Below are positions 24,739-32,274 of a stretch of DNA of 32,274 bases, piece by piece. The DNA comes from Acidobacteriota bacterium. GTDB lineage: Bacteria; Acidobacteriota; Terriglobia; Terriglobales; Acidobacteriaceae. How positions within the stretch are numbered: position 1 is the first letter of the stretch; each line of letters starts with the position of its first letter. Location of the stretch: NCBI GenBank assembly GCA_021803035.1, contig JAJZME010000060.1:1-32274 (forward strand), read 5' to 3'. The notes below the pieces were generated by a model that saw nothing but the letters and a program-made list of their open reading frames with translations, was not told the DNA's origin and searched no databases. The position numbers and the translations under genes are program-made.

Positions 24739-25254
24739 AATATGTCGCGCCGACGTGCGCAAAGAACATTCGCGTGAAAAAGGCGCACTCAAATCCCGCG
24801 GCGCCACGGACCAACCCGTCTGCCTGCTCATTGTTTGAGGGCTCTGTAAGTTTGTTAGCCAAGGCTATGAAGTAGAAGAGGCGGGACAACGGCTTCCAGC
24901 TTCAATTTCAGCGGATGAAGGCTGAGCTCCTGCTGCGTCGGTCAAAGCCTTTTCTCCCAACAAGTAGCTGCAAGCTATCGCCGTACTGTGAATCAACTTC
25001 CCAAGAACGTAGCGCGGACAATCTGTATGCCTTGCTCCTGTTGTTATGAGCAAAGATCGCAACCGTTTTCTCCGCATCCGCTGCCTTCAGGCCTTAGCGG
25101 TTTTGAAAGTCAAGTGCTCGTTTATGCCGCTTCTTCTGCCGGCATTTTGGTGTGAACGGAGCTTGAAATATGAGCATCTCCAGGAATTTTTATGCATTGA
25201 GGGTGTCTTCGGGAAATGCGGGTAAAATTTCAATCCGGCTCCTTCCTCAAGTTC
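24739..25254. other. Gene-poor stretch between fdhD and the LacI-family gene
   Basis: About 515 bases without a supported gene, RNA or repeat. A minus-strand frame (24865-25077, 70 codons) has no usable ribosome binding site and no recognised motif. Base composition is lower in GC than the flanking genes, in keeping with decayed or regulatory DNA. Confidence 0.4.
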
Positions 25255-25283
25255 TTGACATGACCGGATGAATGCAAGATAAT
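25255..25283 (+). promoter_or_regulatory. Sigma-70 promoter of the LacI-family gene
   Basis: A perfect TTGACA (25255-25260), a 17-nt spacer, then GATAAT (25278-25283, 5 of 6). This is the best sigma-70 match in the window. The start site would fall near 25290, about 15 nt before the repressor ATG and inside the operator that follows. Confidence 0.8.
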
Positions 25284-25284
25284 C

Positions 25285-25296
25285 GCAAACGATTGC
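25285..25296 (+). promoter_or_regulatory. LacI-type operator overlapping the transcription start
   Basis: GCAAACGATTGC is a 12-bp near-palindrome with a central CpG (5 of 6 pairs match), the style bound by LacI/GalR-family proteins. It begins 1 nt after the -10 element of the promoter, so bound repressor would block its own gene. Confidence 0.6.
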
Positions 25297-25305
25297 AAGG
25301 TTCCG

Positions 25306-26445
25306 ATGGCTATAACTTTAAAAGACGTGGCGCGGGAAGCGGGAGTGAATGTTTCCACGGCGTCGCGAGCGCTCAACAACTCTTTTGGAATACACGTCGA
25401 CACGCGCAAGCGCGTCCTGGAGGTCGCCGAGCGCCTGAAATATCGAACCAACCAGGTGGCGCGCGGTTTGGTGACCGGGCAGTCGCATAGCATCGGCCTT
25501 GTCATCAGCGACATCCGCAATCCCTTCTTCGCGGAAGTTGCGCGCGGCGCCGAAGATGCTGCGTTCCATGCCGGCCGCGACCTGGTCCTGTGCAACAGCG
25601 ACCTGAACGCCGAGAAGCAGATGCGCTATCTTGACTGGCTTTTGGCCAAGCGCATCGACGGGATCGTCATTAACTCCGTGGCGCCATTGAGCCCCGCGCA
25701 GCAAGATCAATTGTGGTCGGCCGGTGTTCCGATTGTGTTATTGAATCTCAGTCTGGCGCATCGGCGCTCGCCCTTATGGCGTTTCTCCGCGGCCATTGCG
25801 GACAATCTTGCGGGCGGCGAGATTGCGGGGAATTACCTCATTGATCTTGGTCATGCCCATGTCCTTCACGTCACCGGACCGCGGACTCACGGCAACTTCG
25901 CCGACCGCACAATCGGATTCCTCAATGCTTTTCAGCGCAGAGGTCTTCCCAGGCCGAGGGTCGTTTATGGCGAACACACGTTTGGGGCGGCGTACCAGGT
26001 GGCGATGCAGCATTTGGAGGCTGATCGAAACATGACCGCCATTTTTGCGGGCAACGATGTAATCGCCTTTGGGTGTATGCGCGCCATGATGGAAAAGGGC
26101 GTGCGTATTCCGGAGGACGTCTCGATCGTTGGCTTCGACAATCTTGAAATGTCGCAGATCAGCAGTCCGCCTTTGACGACCATCGATCAACCGAAATACG
26201 AAACCGGCAAGGCCGCCGTCGAGATGCTATTGAGCATGATGGCAAAAGATGGCCCTCACGAACCGGAACACCGCATTATAGGCGTCCGCTTGATCGAGCG
26301 GGAATCCTGCCGGAGGATTGCCGGGACTGCAGTGCAGGACCGCAGGAGCGCGAAGCACTTGGCGCGGGATGGTTCTTCTCATTCCCTTTCGGCGGCAAAC
26401 AAAAGCGTCAGGGATAAGCCACGAAAGCATTCGGTTAAAGAGTGA
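25306..26445 (+). CDS. LacI-family transcriptional regulator
   Basis: 379-residue dimeric repressor. The N-terminal helix-turn-helix and hinge ([23 protein letters not shown], about 3-25; [21 protein letters not shown], about 45-65) are typical. The effector-binding domain has the periplasmic-binding-protein fold ([64 protein letters not shown]). The C-terminal 35 residues after the last core motif are polar and basic, a tail not usual for the family. The ATG at 25306 follows a short AGG. It is the first gene of a probable catabolic module, 102 nt before the aldehyde dehydrogenase, and carries its own promoter and operator. The inducer is unknown, an organic acid or sugar derivative being the likeliest. 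Confidence 0.95.
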   Translation: MAITLKDVAREAGVNVSTASRALNNSFGIHVDTRKRVLEVAERLKYRTNQVARGLVTGQSHSIGLVISDIRNPFFAEVARGAEDAAFHAGRDLVLCNSDLNAEKQMRYLDWLLAKRIDGIVINSVAPLSPAQQDQLWSAGVPIVLLNLSLAHRRSPLWRFSAAIADNLAGGEIAGNYLIDLGHAHVLHVTGPRTHGNFADRTIGFLNAFQRRGLPRPRVVYGEHTFGAAYQVAMQHLEADRNMTAIFAGNDVIAFGCMRAMMEKGVRIPEDVSIVGFDNLEMSQISSPPLTTIDQPKYETGKAAVEMLLSMMAKDGPHEPEHRIIGVRLIERESCRRIAGTAVQDRRSAKHLARDGSSHSLSAANKSVRDKPRKHSVKE

Positions 26446-26473
26446 GTCGAGTGCCGCCCGCATCCCTGCATAG

Positions 26474-26483
26474 GCACGCGTGC
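26474..26483. promoter_or_regulatory. Perfect 10-bp palindrome before the dehydrogenase gene
   Basis: GCACGCGTGC lies between the LacI gene and the aldehyde dehydrogenase. It shares the ACGCGT core with AACGCGTT upstream of the MFS transporter gene (31663-31670). It could be an operator, but short palindromes are common at this GC content. Confidence 0.25.
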
Positions 26484-26547
26484 TGATTGCCTTGGCGGGG
26501 ATTGGGTTGGATTGCTCGAACGATATTTACGGGAGGAGCTTACAGAA

Positions 26548-28041
26548 ATGTCTACAACTGCGGGTCTCAAGCGAGTGCCTTTTCTGATTGGAGGGGAATG
26601 GGTCAGTAACACCTCTTCTTACATTACGCACGTAAATCCCGCTACGGGCGAGGTTAATTATGAGGTTAGTGCCGGAACGGAAGCCGACATCGCTGCGGCC
26701 GTGGAGACGGCGCACAAGGCTGCCGCGGCGCCGGCGTGGCGCAATATGTTGCCGCATAACCGGGCCCTGTTGCTCAACCGCATTGCGGATTTGATGATGG
26801 AGCGCTCCGACCTGCTCGCGCGCTGTCAAATGCTGGAGAACGGCAAAGTCTGGAAGGAATGCAAGAACCAGGTCATCAACGGCGCCGCCACTTTCCGGTA
26901 TTGTGCCGCCGCGGTTGAGACTCTGGGCTCGGAGATCACTCCCCCGCGTGGCAACTACCTGAGCATGACGGTGTACGAACCCTGGGGTGTAGTGGCTGCG
27001 ATTACGCCGTGGAACTCGCCCATTACTTTAACGTGCAACAAGATTGCGGCGGCGCTGGCTGCCGGCAATGGCATTGTTCTCAAGCCGGCATCCTTCACCC
27101 CGACCTGCGGTATTGAGTTGGGAAGAATCGCACTGGACGCGGGCGTTCCGCCGGGGGTGTTGAATGTTGTGCCCGGAGCGGGCAGCAAGATTGGCGACGC
27201 GCTCGTCAACCATCCCCTGGTGCGCATGGTCTCCTTCACCGGAGGAACCGAGGTGGGGCGCAGGATCTCTGAATTTGCCGGCAGGAAGATTATTCCTGCG
27301 GTGCTGGAATTGGGCGGTAAGTCGCCGCACATTATTTTCGCCGATGCAAATTTGAAAGCAGCGGCGGATGCGGCCACCGTTGCCATCTTCGAAGGCACCG
27401 GCCAGTCCTGCACCGCGGGATCGCGTTTATTTGTAGAGCGCAAAGTCTACGATGAGATGATTTCCATGATCATGGAACGAGCGCGCGCGCTGCACGTGGA
27501 TCTGCCTGACGCCCCCGGCGCCCAGCTCGGCCCCAGCGCCAGTTTTGCTCAGCGCGAGTTCGTGGAGAGCATGGTGGAGGGCGCGCGTAAAGAGGGTGCC
27601 GAGATTCTAATTGGCGGTTCTCGCCCTTCCGATCCGCGCCTGGCCAAGGGAGCCTTTTATCTGCCCACCATCGTTGCCGGAATTACGAACCAATCGCACA
27701 TCGCGCAGCAGGAGATTTTTGGCCCCGTTCTGTGCGCCATACCGTTCGATAACGAGGATGACCTCATCGCGAAAGCCAACGATGTAAGTTACGGTCTGGC
27801 CGCTGGAATCTGGACTGCGGACTACAAACGAGCCTGGCGTGTGGCCCGTGCCCTGGAAGCGGGCATGATCTGGATCAACACCTATAAGCAATTTTCCACT
27901 GCGGCTCCGTTCGGCGGGTTCAAGGATAGTGGCCTGGGTCGCGAGAAGGGACTGCAAGGCATTAGAACCTATCAACAAGTGAAAACGCTGTTTTGGAGCA
28001 TGTCCGATACCTTTGATGGCGGTTTCAGCATAGCTAAATAA
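26548..28041 (+). CDS. NAD(P)-dependent aldehyde dehydrogenase
   Basis: 497-residue member of the ALDH superfamily that oxidises an aldehyde to a carboxylate. The catalytic Cys288 sits in GTGQSCTAGSR, the general base Glu254 in LELGGKSP, and the oxyanion Asn156 in ITPWNSP; the cofactor loop FTGGTEVGRRI (230-240) and the C-terminal FGGFKDSGLGREKG are also present. GGAGGAG (26532-26538) lies 9 nt before the ATG at 26548, ruling out the 12-residue longer start. The stop is 13 nt from the next gene, so they are co-transcribed. Substrate is unknown, the neighbour suggests an aldehyde made by decarboxylation of a 2-oxo acid. Confidence 0.93.
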   Translation: MSTTAGLKRVPFLIGGEWVSNTSSYITHVNPATGEVNYEVSAGTEADIAAAVETAHKAAAAPAWRNMLPHNRALLLNRIADLMMERSDLLARCQMLENGKVWKECKNQVINGAATFRYCAAAVETLGSEITPPRGNYLSMTVYEPWGVVAAITPWNSPITLTCNKIAAALAAGNGIVLKPASFTPTCGIELGRIALDAGVPPGVLNVVPGAGSKIGDALVNHPLVRMVSFTGGTEVGRRISEFAGRKIIPAVLELGGKSPHIIFADANLKAAADAATVAIFEGTGQSCTAGSRLFVERKVYDEMISMIMERARALHVDLPDAPGAQLGPSASFAQREFVESMVEGARKEGAEILIGGSRPSDPRLAKGAFYLPTIVAGITNQSHIAQQEIFGPVLCAIPFDNEDDLIAKANDVSYGLAAGIWTADYKRAWRVARALEAGMIWINTYKQFSTAAPFGGFKDSGLGREKGLQGIRTYQQVKTLFWSMSDTFDGGFSIAK

Positions 28042-28054
28042 CTGGAGGGAACTT

Positions 28055-29857
28055 ATGACCGATAGTAGAGTACAGGCAACTCGCGTAAAGCCTACGTCAA
28101 AGGGAGGCGCCTACATTGCGGACTTCCTGGTCCAGCAGAAAGTTCCTTATATCTTCGGCGTGTGCGGCCACGGCATTCTCGGCTTGCTCGATGGATTATT
28201 CGATCGGCGGGATGAGATTAAAGCTATCTCCGTGCACCACGAATCCGCCGCTGGGTTCATGGCTGAAGCCTATTTTCGGATTACGCGGAAACCGGCGGCT
28301 ACCTATACTTCGTGTGGCCCCGGCTCCGCCAATCTGATTCTCGCCATCGCCGCCGCCTTCGCCGATTCGTCGCCGATGCTCAACATCACCGGCAACGTCC
28401 CCACCGGACAGTGGAACCGCGGTCCCTTCCAGGAGACAGGCAGATATTTCCAAGGCGACTTTGTCAATGTTCTTCGCCCTTACGTGAAGCGCAGTTTTCA
28501 GCCCACACGGGCAGACATGCTGCCTCTGGCGCTCCGCCAGGCATTTGCCCTGATGACCAACGGGCGTCCGGGCCCGGTGCATATCGATGTGCCTTTGAAC
28601 GTGTTCGTGGAGCCTGTGGATGAGAACGCCGCGCAACGCGACATGGATTGGCCGCCCGCCGAGTATTCCCGGCCGGCGGCGGATCCCGCGGCCGTTGATG
28701 ATGCACTAGGACTGTTGCAGGCGGCTGAGCGTCCTGTGATCGTTGCTGGACATGGCGTCGAATTGAGCGGCGCCGAACCCGAACTGCTTGCGATTGCCGA
28801 GCGTTTCCGTATCCCCGTCGCCACCACGCCGTTCGGCAAGGGTGTTTTTGATCCCCGCCATCCCTTGAGCCTGGGCACAACCGGACGCAATGGGTCGTAT
28901 CCCGCAAACGCCGCCTGCCGCAATGCAGACGTGATTCTGGCCCTGGGAACGCGATTCGATGACCGCGCAACCAGCGCCTGGCTGCTGGGCTTTACCTACA
29001 ACATTCCCCCTACCAAGCTGATTCATGTGGATATTGACGCGGCGGAGATTGGCCGCAACTTCCAGCCCGCATTGGGCATTGTGAGCGATGCGAGAATTCT
29101 CTTGCAGCAGCTTCTCGCCGCGTCGCGTGCCGCGACTCCGCACGATGCCTGGCTGGAGCGCATTGCAGGATGGCGCAAGCGATGGGAAGCCGCAACCGTT
29201 CCGCCCCGCAGCTCCGACGCCATCCCGATCCGCCCCGAGCGGGCGGTAGCTGATCTGCGAAAGGTCGTACCCGCAGATGGCATCGTACTCTGCGATGTCG
29301 GCGCGCATCACAATTGGCTGGTTGCCGAATACGAAGCCTGGAAGCCGCGCACCTTCCTCCAGACCTGGGGTTTTGCCTCCATGGGATTCGCCGTTGCTGG
29401 CTCCGTCGGCGCCAAGCTGGCCGCGCCTGACCAGCCAGTGGTATCGCTGTGTGGGGACGGCGCTTTCATGATGAACGCCAGCGCGGTGCTCACGGCCGTC
29501 GAGTACCAGATTCCGGTGGTGTGGGTGGTATGGAATGACTTCGGCTACGGCTCTATTCGTCATCAGCAGCGCGGCTTTTTCGGTAAAGGCAGGGAGTTAG
29601 CAGTCAGCTTTACCGATCCGAGCGGAAAGCTCTTCTCTGCCGATTACGCCATGTTGGCCAGATCCATGGGCGCCGAGGGCCACACCGTGGAAAGACCCGC
29701 CGATCTTGCTCCTCAACTTGAAGCCGCGATCCGCTCCGGACGCCCCACCGTCCTCGATGTCAGGATTGACCGCGAAGCCCTGCCGCTGGCGACCGGCAGT
29801 TGGGACCTCCCGCCCATTCCGCACCCCCTGCCTAACTTCGGCTGGGAAGAAGACTAG
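28055..29857 (+). CDS. ThDP-dependent enzyme, acetolactate-synthase-like (2-oxo acid decarboxylase/ligase)
   Basis: 600-residue enzyme of the IlvB/benzoylformate-decarboxylase superfamily. The N-terminal pyrimidine-binding domain has the activating Glu63 in VHHESAAGFMAEAYF, and the glycine motif YTSCGPGSANLI. A central domain lies at about 200-340. The C-terminal pyrophosphate-binding domain shows VSLCGDGAFMMNASAVLTAVEYQIPVVWVVWNDFGYGS, the GDG...N metal/ThDP motif. Keeping the Glu argues against glyoxylate carboligase. Candidate reactions are decarboxylation of a 2-oxo acid or carboligation, as in acetolactate synthase, sulfoacetaldehyde acetyltransferase or benzoylformate decarboxylase; a second small subunit gene (ilvN) is absent. 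GGAGGG precedes the ATG. It follows the aldehyde dehydrogenase with a 13-nt gap. Confidence 0.88.
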   Translation: MTDSRVQATRVKPTSKGGAYIADFLVQQKVPYIFGVCGHGILGLLDGLFDRRDEIKAISVHHESAAGFMAEAYFRITRKPAATYTSCGPGSANLILAIAAAFADSSPMLNITGNVPTGQWNRGPFQETGRYFQGDFVNVLRPYVKRSFQPTRADMLPLALRQAFALMTNGRPGPVHIDVPLNVFVEPVDENAAQRDMDWPPAEYSRPAADPAAVDDALGLLQAAERPVIVAGHGVELSGAEPELLAIAERFRIPVATTPFGKGVFDPRHPLSLGTTGRNGSYPANAACRNADVILALGTRFDDRATSAWLLGFTYNIPPTKLIHVDIDAAEIGRNFQPALGIVSDARILLQQLLAASRAATPHDAWLERIAGWRKRWEAATVPPRSSDAIPIRPERAVADLRKVVPADGIVLCDVGAHHNWLVAEYEAWKPRTFLQTWGFASMGFAVAGSVGAKLAAPDQPVVSLCGDGAFMMNASAVLTAVEYQIPVVWVVWNDFGYGSIRHQQRGFFGKGRELAVSFTDPSGKLFSADYAMLARSMGAEGHTVERPADLAPQLEAAIRSGRPTVLDVRIDREALPLATGSWDLPPIPHPLPNFGWEED

Positions 29858-30145
29858 TTGATGAGAATGAAGATGAGTATGAGAATGAGCGCTGCGTGCC
29901 GCAGTTGATTCGATGAGAACACAGAGTTGCGGATATTAGTCAAGGACAATACTGCCAGCGCCTTGGCCACAGTGGTTCTTTCCATTCTCGGCGTCTTGCG
30001 CAGGCCTCCGGCCTGGATGCGGCCGTCAAGGATCGGCGATTCGTAACGTTGCCTCGTTGTCGATTACACTGGGCAACCCATATCTCTCGGCATGAACACC
30101 TGTGGCTGGTTGCTCAATCGCTCCGAGTTATAGGCAGAGGCGGAC
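29858..30145. other. Spacer between convergent ThDP enzyme and MFS transporter genes
   Basis: 288 bases. Just after the stop there is a short imperfect tandem repeat of about 12 bp (GATGAGAATGAA, GATGAGTATGAG, then AATGAG; 29860-29889). No terminator-like hairpin with a T-run, RNA gene or coding frame was recognised. Confidence 0.45.
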
Positions 30146-31516
30146 TTAGGATTCCTGCTTAGGTGCGGCGGTCTCTGTCGTTTGACGCGTTTCACCGACC
30201 ACCGATTTTTCGGGATCGATCAAGAAAGCCCAGACCAGAGCGCCGCAAGCCAACAGTCCCGCCGTCACCAGGAACGGTACCACCCAGGATCCTCTTTGAA
30301 CAAAGAACCCGAAAAGAATCGGCGATGCCGACGCACCAATAGCGCCCGCCAAGTTCATGATGCTGCTCACCGTACCGCTGAATTCCCCTCCCACGTCCAT
30401 TGCCACGGCCCAGGATGGACCGAAGACCATATCGAGAAAAAAGAACGACAGGGCCAGGCAAAGCACGGCCGCCCAGGGGCTCTGGCTGAGCCCGGTGGGG
30501 ATCAGGAAAACTCCGGCGATCAGCATGGCGGGAGCGGCTACCACGCGACGCGAAAACTTCAGCCGGCCCGTCGTCCGATAGACCCAGTCGCTCAGCGTCC
30601 CTCCCGCTACGTTTCCGACCACGGCGACCAACAAAGGAATGGAGGCGACAAAGCCGAGGGATTTGAGCGAAAAATGCCGGGACACTTCCAGATACGTGGG
30701 ATACCAGCTAAGAAAGAAGTATGTTCCGAAAAAGTAGCAACCGTAAGCGATCATCATGAACCACATGTTCGGCGAGCCCAGGATGATCTTCCATGGCGTC
30801 TTCGGCCGCGTTGGCGCGTCCCGTTGCACCATCGTTCCGTACGCCTGAATGCCCCGGATATAAGCCAACTCCGCCCGATTAACCCGCTTGTGTTCTTCCG
30901 GCCGATTCCGGTAGATCCAGTGAAAGGCGATTGCCCAGATCACTCCAAGGGACCCAAAGATGTAAAAAATTGAGCGCCAGCCGAAGGCACTCATAATGCC
31001 CACGGCGACCAAAGGCGTGATGGCGACGGCCAACCGGGTGGCACCGTTGGAGATGCCTTGAATCCTGCCGCGTTCCGATTTCGGAAACCATAACTGCATG
31101 CCGCGGGTAGCCACGGGTATCGCACCTGCTTCGCCTAGACCGAGAACGAGACGCGCCGCCAGAAGCGAAGCAAAGCCGACAGCCAGGCCCGTGCTTCCCG
31201 AAGCGATCGCCCACCAAACCATGACAACTGTAAGCACCGTCCTGGGACCGAACCGGTCTCCAAACCACCCGCTCGGTACTTGGCCAATCGCGTATGTCCA
31301 GACGAACGCACTGAAGACGATGCCCATCTCGGTGGCGTTGAGTCCGAACTGATGAGCTATCTGAGGGGCAGCCACGGAGATATTGCCGCGGTCCATGTAC
31401 GTGACCAGATACATCAAGCTCATCAGGGAGAGGATCATCCACCGGGCTCGCGTCGGCCGAGTGGGGGATTCGTCGGAAAGGGAATTATCTGCGACTGGTC
31501 TGGGCGCGAAGTTCAA
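30146..31516 (-). CDS. MFS transporter, anion:cation symporter (ACS) type
   Basis: 456-residue inner-membrane permease with about 12 hydrophobic segments. The ACS family signature at the first loop is YMDRGNISVAAPQI, followed by GYFGDRFGPR-like GWFGDRFGPRTVL between the second and third helices and LVLGLGEAGAIPVATRGMQLWFPKSERG in helix 4 to 5. ACS carriers take up organic acids such as hexuronates, tartrate or phthalate with cations. A TTG at 31516 is chosen as start because GGAGG lies 6 nt upstream on the minus strand; an ATG at 31567 in frame has no Shine-Dalgarno. It converges on the ThDP enzyme and probably imports the substrate of that module. Confidence 0.92.
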   Translation of the reverse strand: MNFAPRPVADNSLSDESPTRPTRARWMILSLMSLMYLVTYMDRGNISVAAPQIAHQFGLNATEMGIVFSAFVWTYAIGQVPSGWFGDRFGPRTVLTVVMVWWAIASGSTGLAVGFASLLAARLVLGLGEAGAIPVATRGMQLWFPKSERGRIQGISNGATRLAVAITPLVAVGIMSAFGWRSIFYIFGSLGVIWAIAFHWIYRNRPEEHKRVNRAELAYIRGIQAYGTMVQRDAPTRPKTPWKIILGSPNMWFMMIAYGCYFFGTYFFLSWYPTYLEVSRHFSLKSLGFVASIPLLVAVVGNVAGGTLSDWVYRTTGRLKFSRRVVAAPAMLIAGVFLIPTGLSQSPWAAVLCLALSFFFLDMVFGPSWAVAMDVGGEFSGTVSSIMNLAGAIGASASPILFGFFVQRGSWVVPFLVTAGLLACGALVWAFLIDPEKSVVGETRQTTETAAPKQES

Positions 31517-31662
31517 GCGATTCCTCCGTGAGAGCCGATTGAGCAACGAAAAGCCGGACAGACTCATTATGGGGAAGGGAAGGATCGTTCGGCTGTTGCG
31601 ATGTAAGGCAAGGTCGAAGCCTCATCCATTATCACACGAGACTAGATTGCATCCCTTGTGTG

Positions 31663-31670
31663 AACGCGTT
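31663..31670. promoter_or_regulatory. AACGCGTT palindrome upstream of the MFS gene
   Basis: Perfect 8-bp palindrome about 150 nt before the TTG start of the transporter, sharing its ACGCGT core with the palindrome before the aldehyde dehydrogenase gene. A GATAAT-like hexamer lies between it and the gene on the minus strand. Weak operator candidate. Confidence 0.25.
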
Positions 31671-32274
31671 TAGTCGCGTGTTTCGAATACCCCCATTTGT
31701 TTGTGCCCCGGCGTGCTACGGAGGGATGCCGTAGCCAATCCTGCGGACCCGTCGGCAACAAAAGTTCTGCGTGCCAGATGTTCGATCTTCACCTCCTTGC
31801 TGTGCCGTGTCAGGGGCATCTGGGTGTGCTCCTTGCGACGCAAGAGGAGGATCCGGCGGGCGCGATCCCAGCCCGTCAGTTGTAAATCGTCCTCGATGGT
31901 GCTCACGCCCTGATCGCGGCTGGCGGTTCTGTCCAATCCTGGCGTGCAAACCGGCGGCGCAAAAGGCGCCTGACTCCCTTGGTCGGGCGCAGCGCGAACA
32001 GGTAACTCTGCCCGCGCCGGCCCAACTCCTCGATAAAGGGCTCGTTACCAAAGTCGCCACCACCGCGCACTGCCGCCGGCCGCTCGCTGGGTACAAACCC
32101 GTCTAGCACTCGGTTAGTCCAGGGGGGCGTGCTGCGGGTCATAGAGTATCTTGACGGTTACATCGATACCCGGAATCCAGGGCTGGTTGCGCGCCGGCTG
32201 GACACGCGCAAGCAGTTGCGGCTGCGGGCCGCGGCGGCTCTTCTCCTCGTGTAGCCGCGCCAGCGCCCGGCCAT
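31670..32274 (-). pseudogene. Decayed IS1380-family transposase (truncated at window edge)
   Basis: Minus-strand remnants in three frames together read like an IS1380-family (DDE) transposase. Frame one, from the window edge to a stop at 32114-32116, has NQPWIPGIDVTVKILYDPQ, the region of the first catalytic Asp. Frame two (31903-about 32110) has RGGGDFGNEPFIEELGRRGQSYLFALRPTKGVRRL, the region of the second Asp. Frame three (31670-about 31936) has EDDLQLTGWDRARRILLLRR. The stretch expected between frames one and two (about 70-80 residues with the GxNPHKPGRPSH-type motif) is deleted, and the C-terminal third of the protein is missing. It cannot be active. The upstream part continues beyond the window. 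No terminal inverted repeat was located. Confidence 0.75.

Noticed and set aside
24865..25077. 70-codon minus-strand frame in the gene-poor stretch
   Set aside because: No start signal and no recognisable protein family.
28706..29563. 285-codon open frame antisense to the ThDP enzyme
   Set aside because: The sense strand holds the conserved ThDP motif; shadow frame.
1..32274. CRISPR arrays, rRNA genes and intact insertion sequences
   Set aside because: No regularly spaced direct repeats, no rRNA-like segments, and the only transposase is broken.

Overview
The window is a GC-rich bacterial chromosome segment. It most likely comes from an acidobacterium of the Terriglobia/Acidobacteriales type. 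The pointers are a CadC-like winged-helix/TPR membrane regulator, a GH106-like glycosidase, a SYLF lipoprotein-type protein, a small flagellar cluster with FlbD/MotA/MotB beside flagellin, and an expanded TGS domain in ThrS. The assignment is inferred from gene content and style; no rRNA or other phylogenetic marker was compared.

Layout. At 1-8.8 kb lie the end of a sensor histidine kinase, a secreted GH106-like glycoside hydrolase, aroB, a secreted SYLF-domain protein, ribulokinase araB, an endonuclease III-like glycosylase and a YjbQ-family protein. At 8.8-12.4 kb is a flagellar block: flbD-motA-motB on the minus strand diverges from flagellin on the plus strand, and each arm has a good match to a sigma-28 promoter with an exact 11-nt spacer. 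At 12.5-20.3 kb are housekeeping genes: thrS, a quinone oxidoreductase, a GT2 polyprenyl-phosphate glycosyltransferase, a TPR protein, an acyl-CoA thioesterase, a BtuF-like binding protein without signal peptide, and the Mrp Fe-S carrier. At 20.3-21.8 kb is a long gene-poor stretch. At 21.8-24.7 kb are a CadC-like regulator and an orphan fdhD. At 25.2-31.5 kb is a likely catabolic module: a LacI-family repressor with its own promoter and operator, aldehyde dehydrogenase, a ThDP-dependent acetolactate-synthase-like enzyme, and a convergent ACS-type MFS transporter. At the right edge is a decayed IS1380-family transposase.

How genes may work together. The ThDP enzyme and aldehyde dehydrogenase are 13 nt apart and could convert a 2-oxo acid to an aldehyde and then to a carboxylate, with the MFS protein importing an organic acid and the LacI protein controlling the unit. 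The MotA/MotB stator genes and flagellin probably share sigma-28 timing, with FlbD as a flagellar regulator-type protein.

Most unusual signal. Two diverged copies of one intergenic element sit 6 kb apart (14636-about 15000 and 20651-about 21085). Each has a roughly 125-nt block (about 80% identical, no gaps) and a second block (about 85% identical over 98 nt, no gaps), separated by a spacer of different length. Both keep a TGCAAA/TTTGCA inverted repeat, a GGAG-N9-ATG start signal, a C7/C8 homopolymer and a strikingly AT-rich core. I do not recognise the element as a known family.
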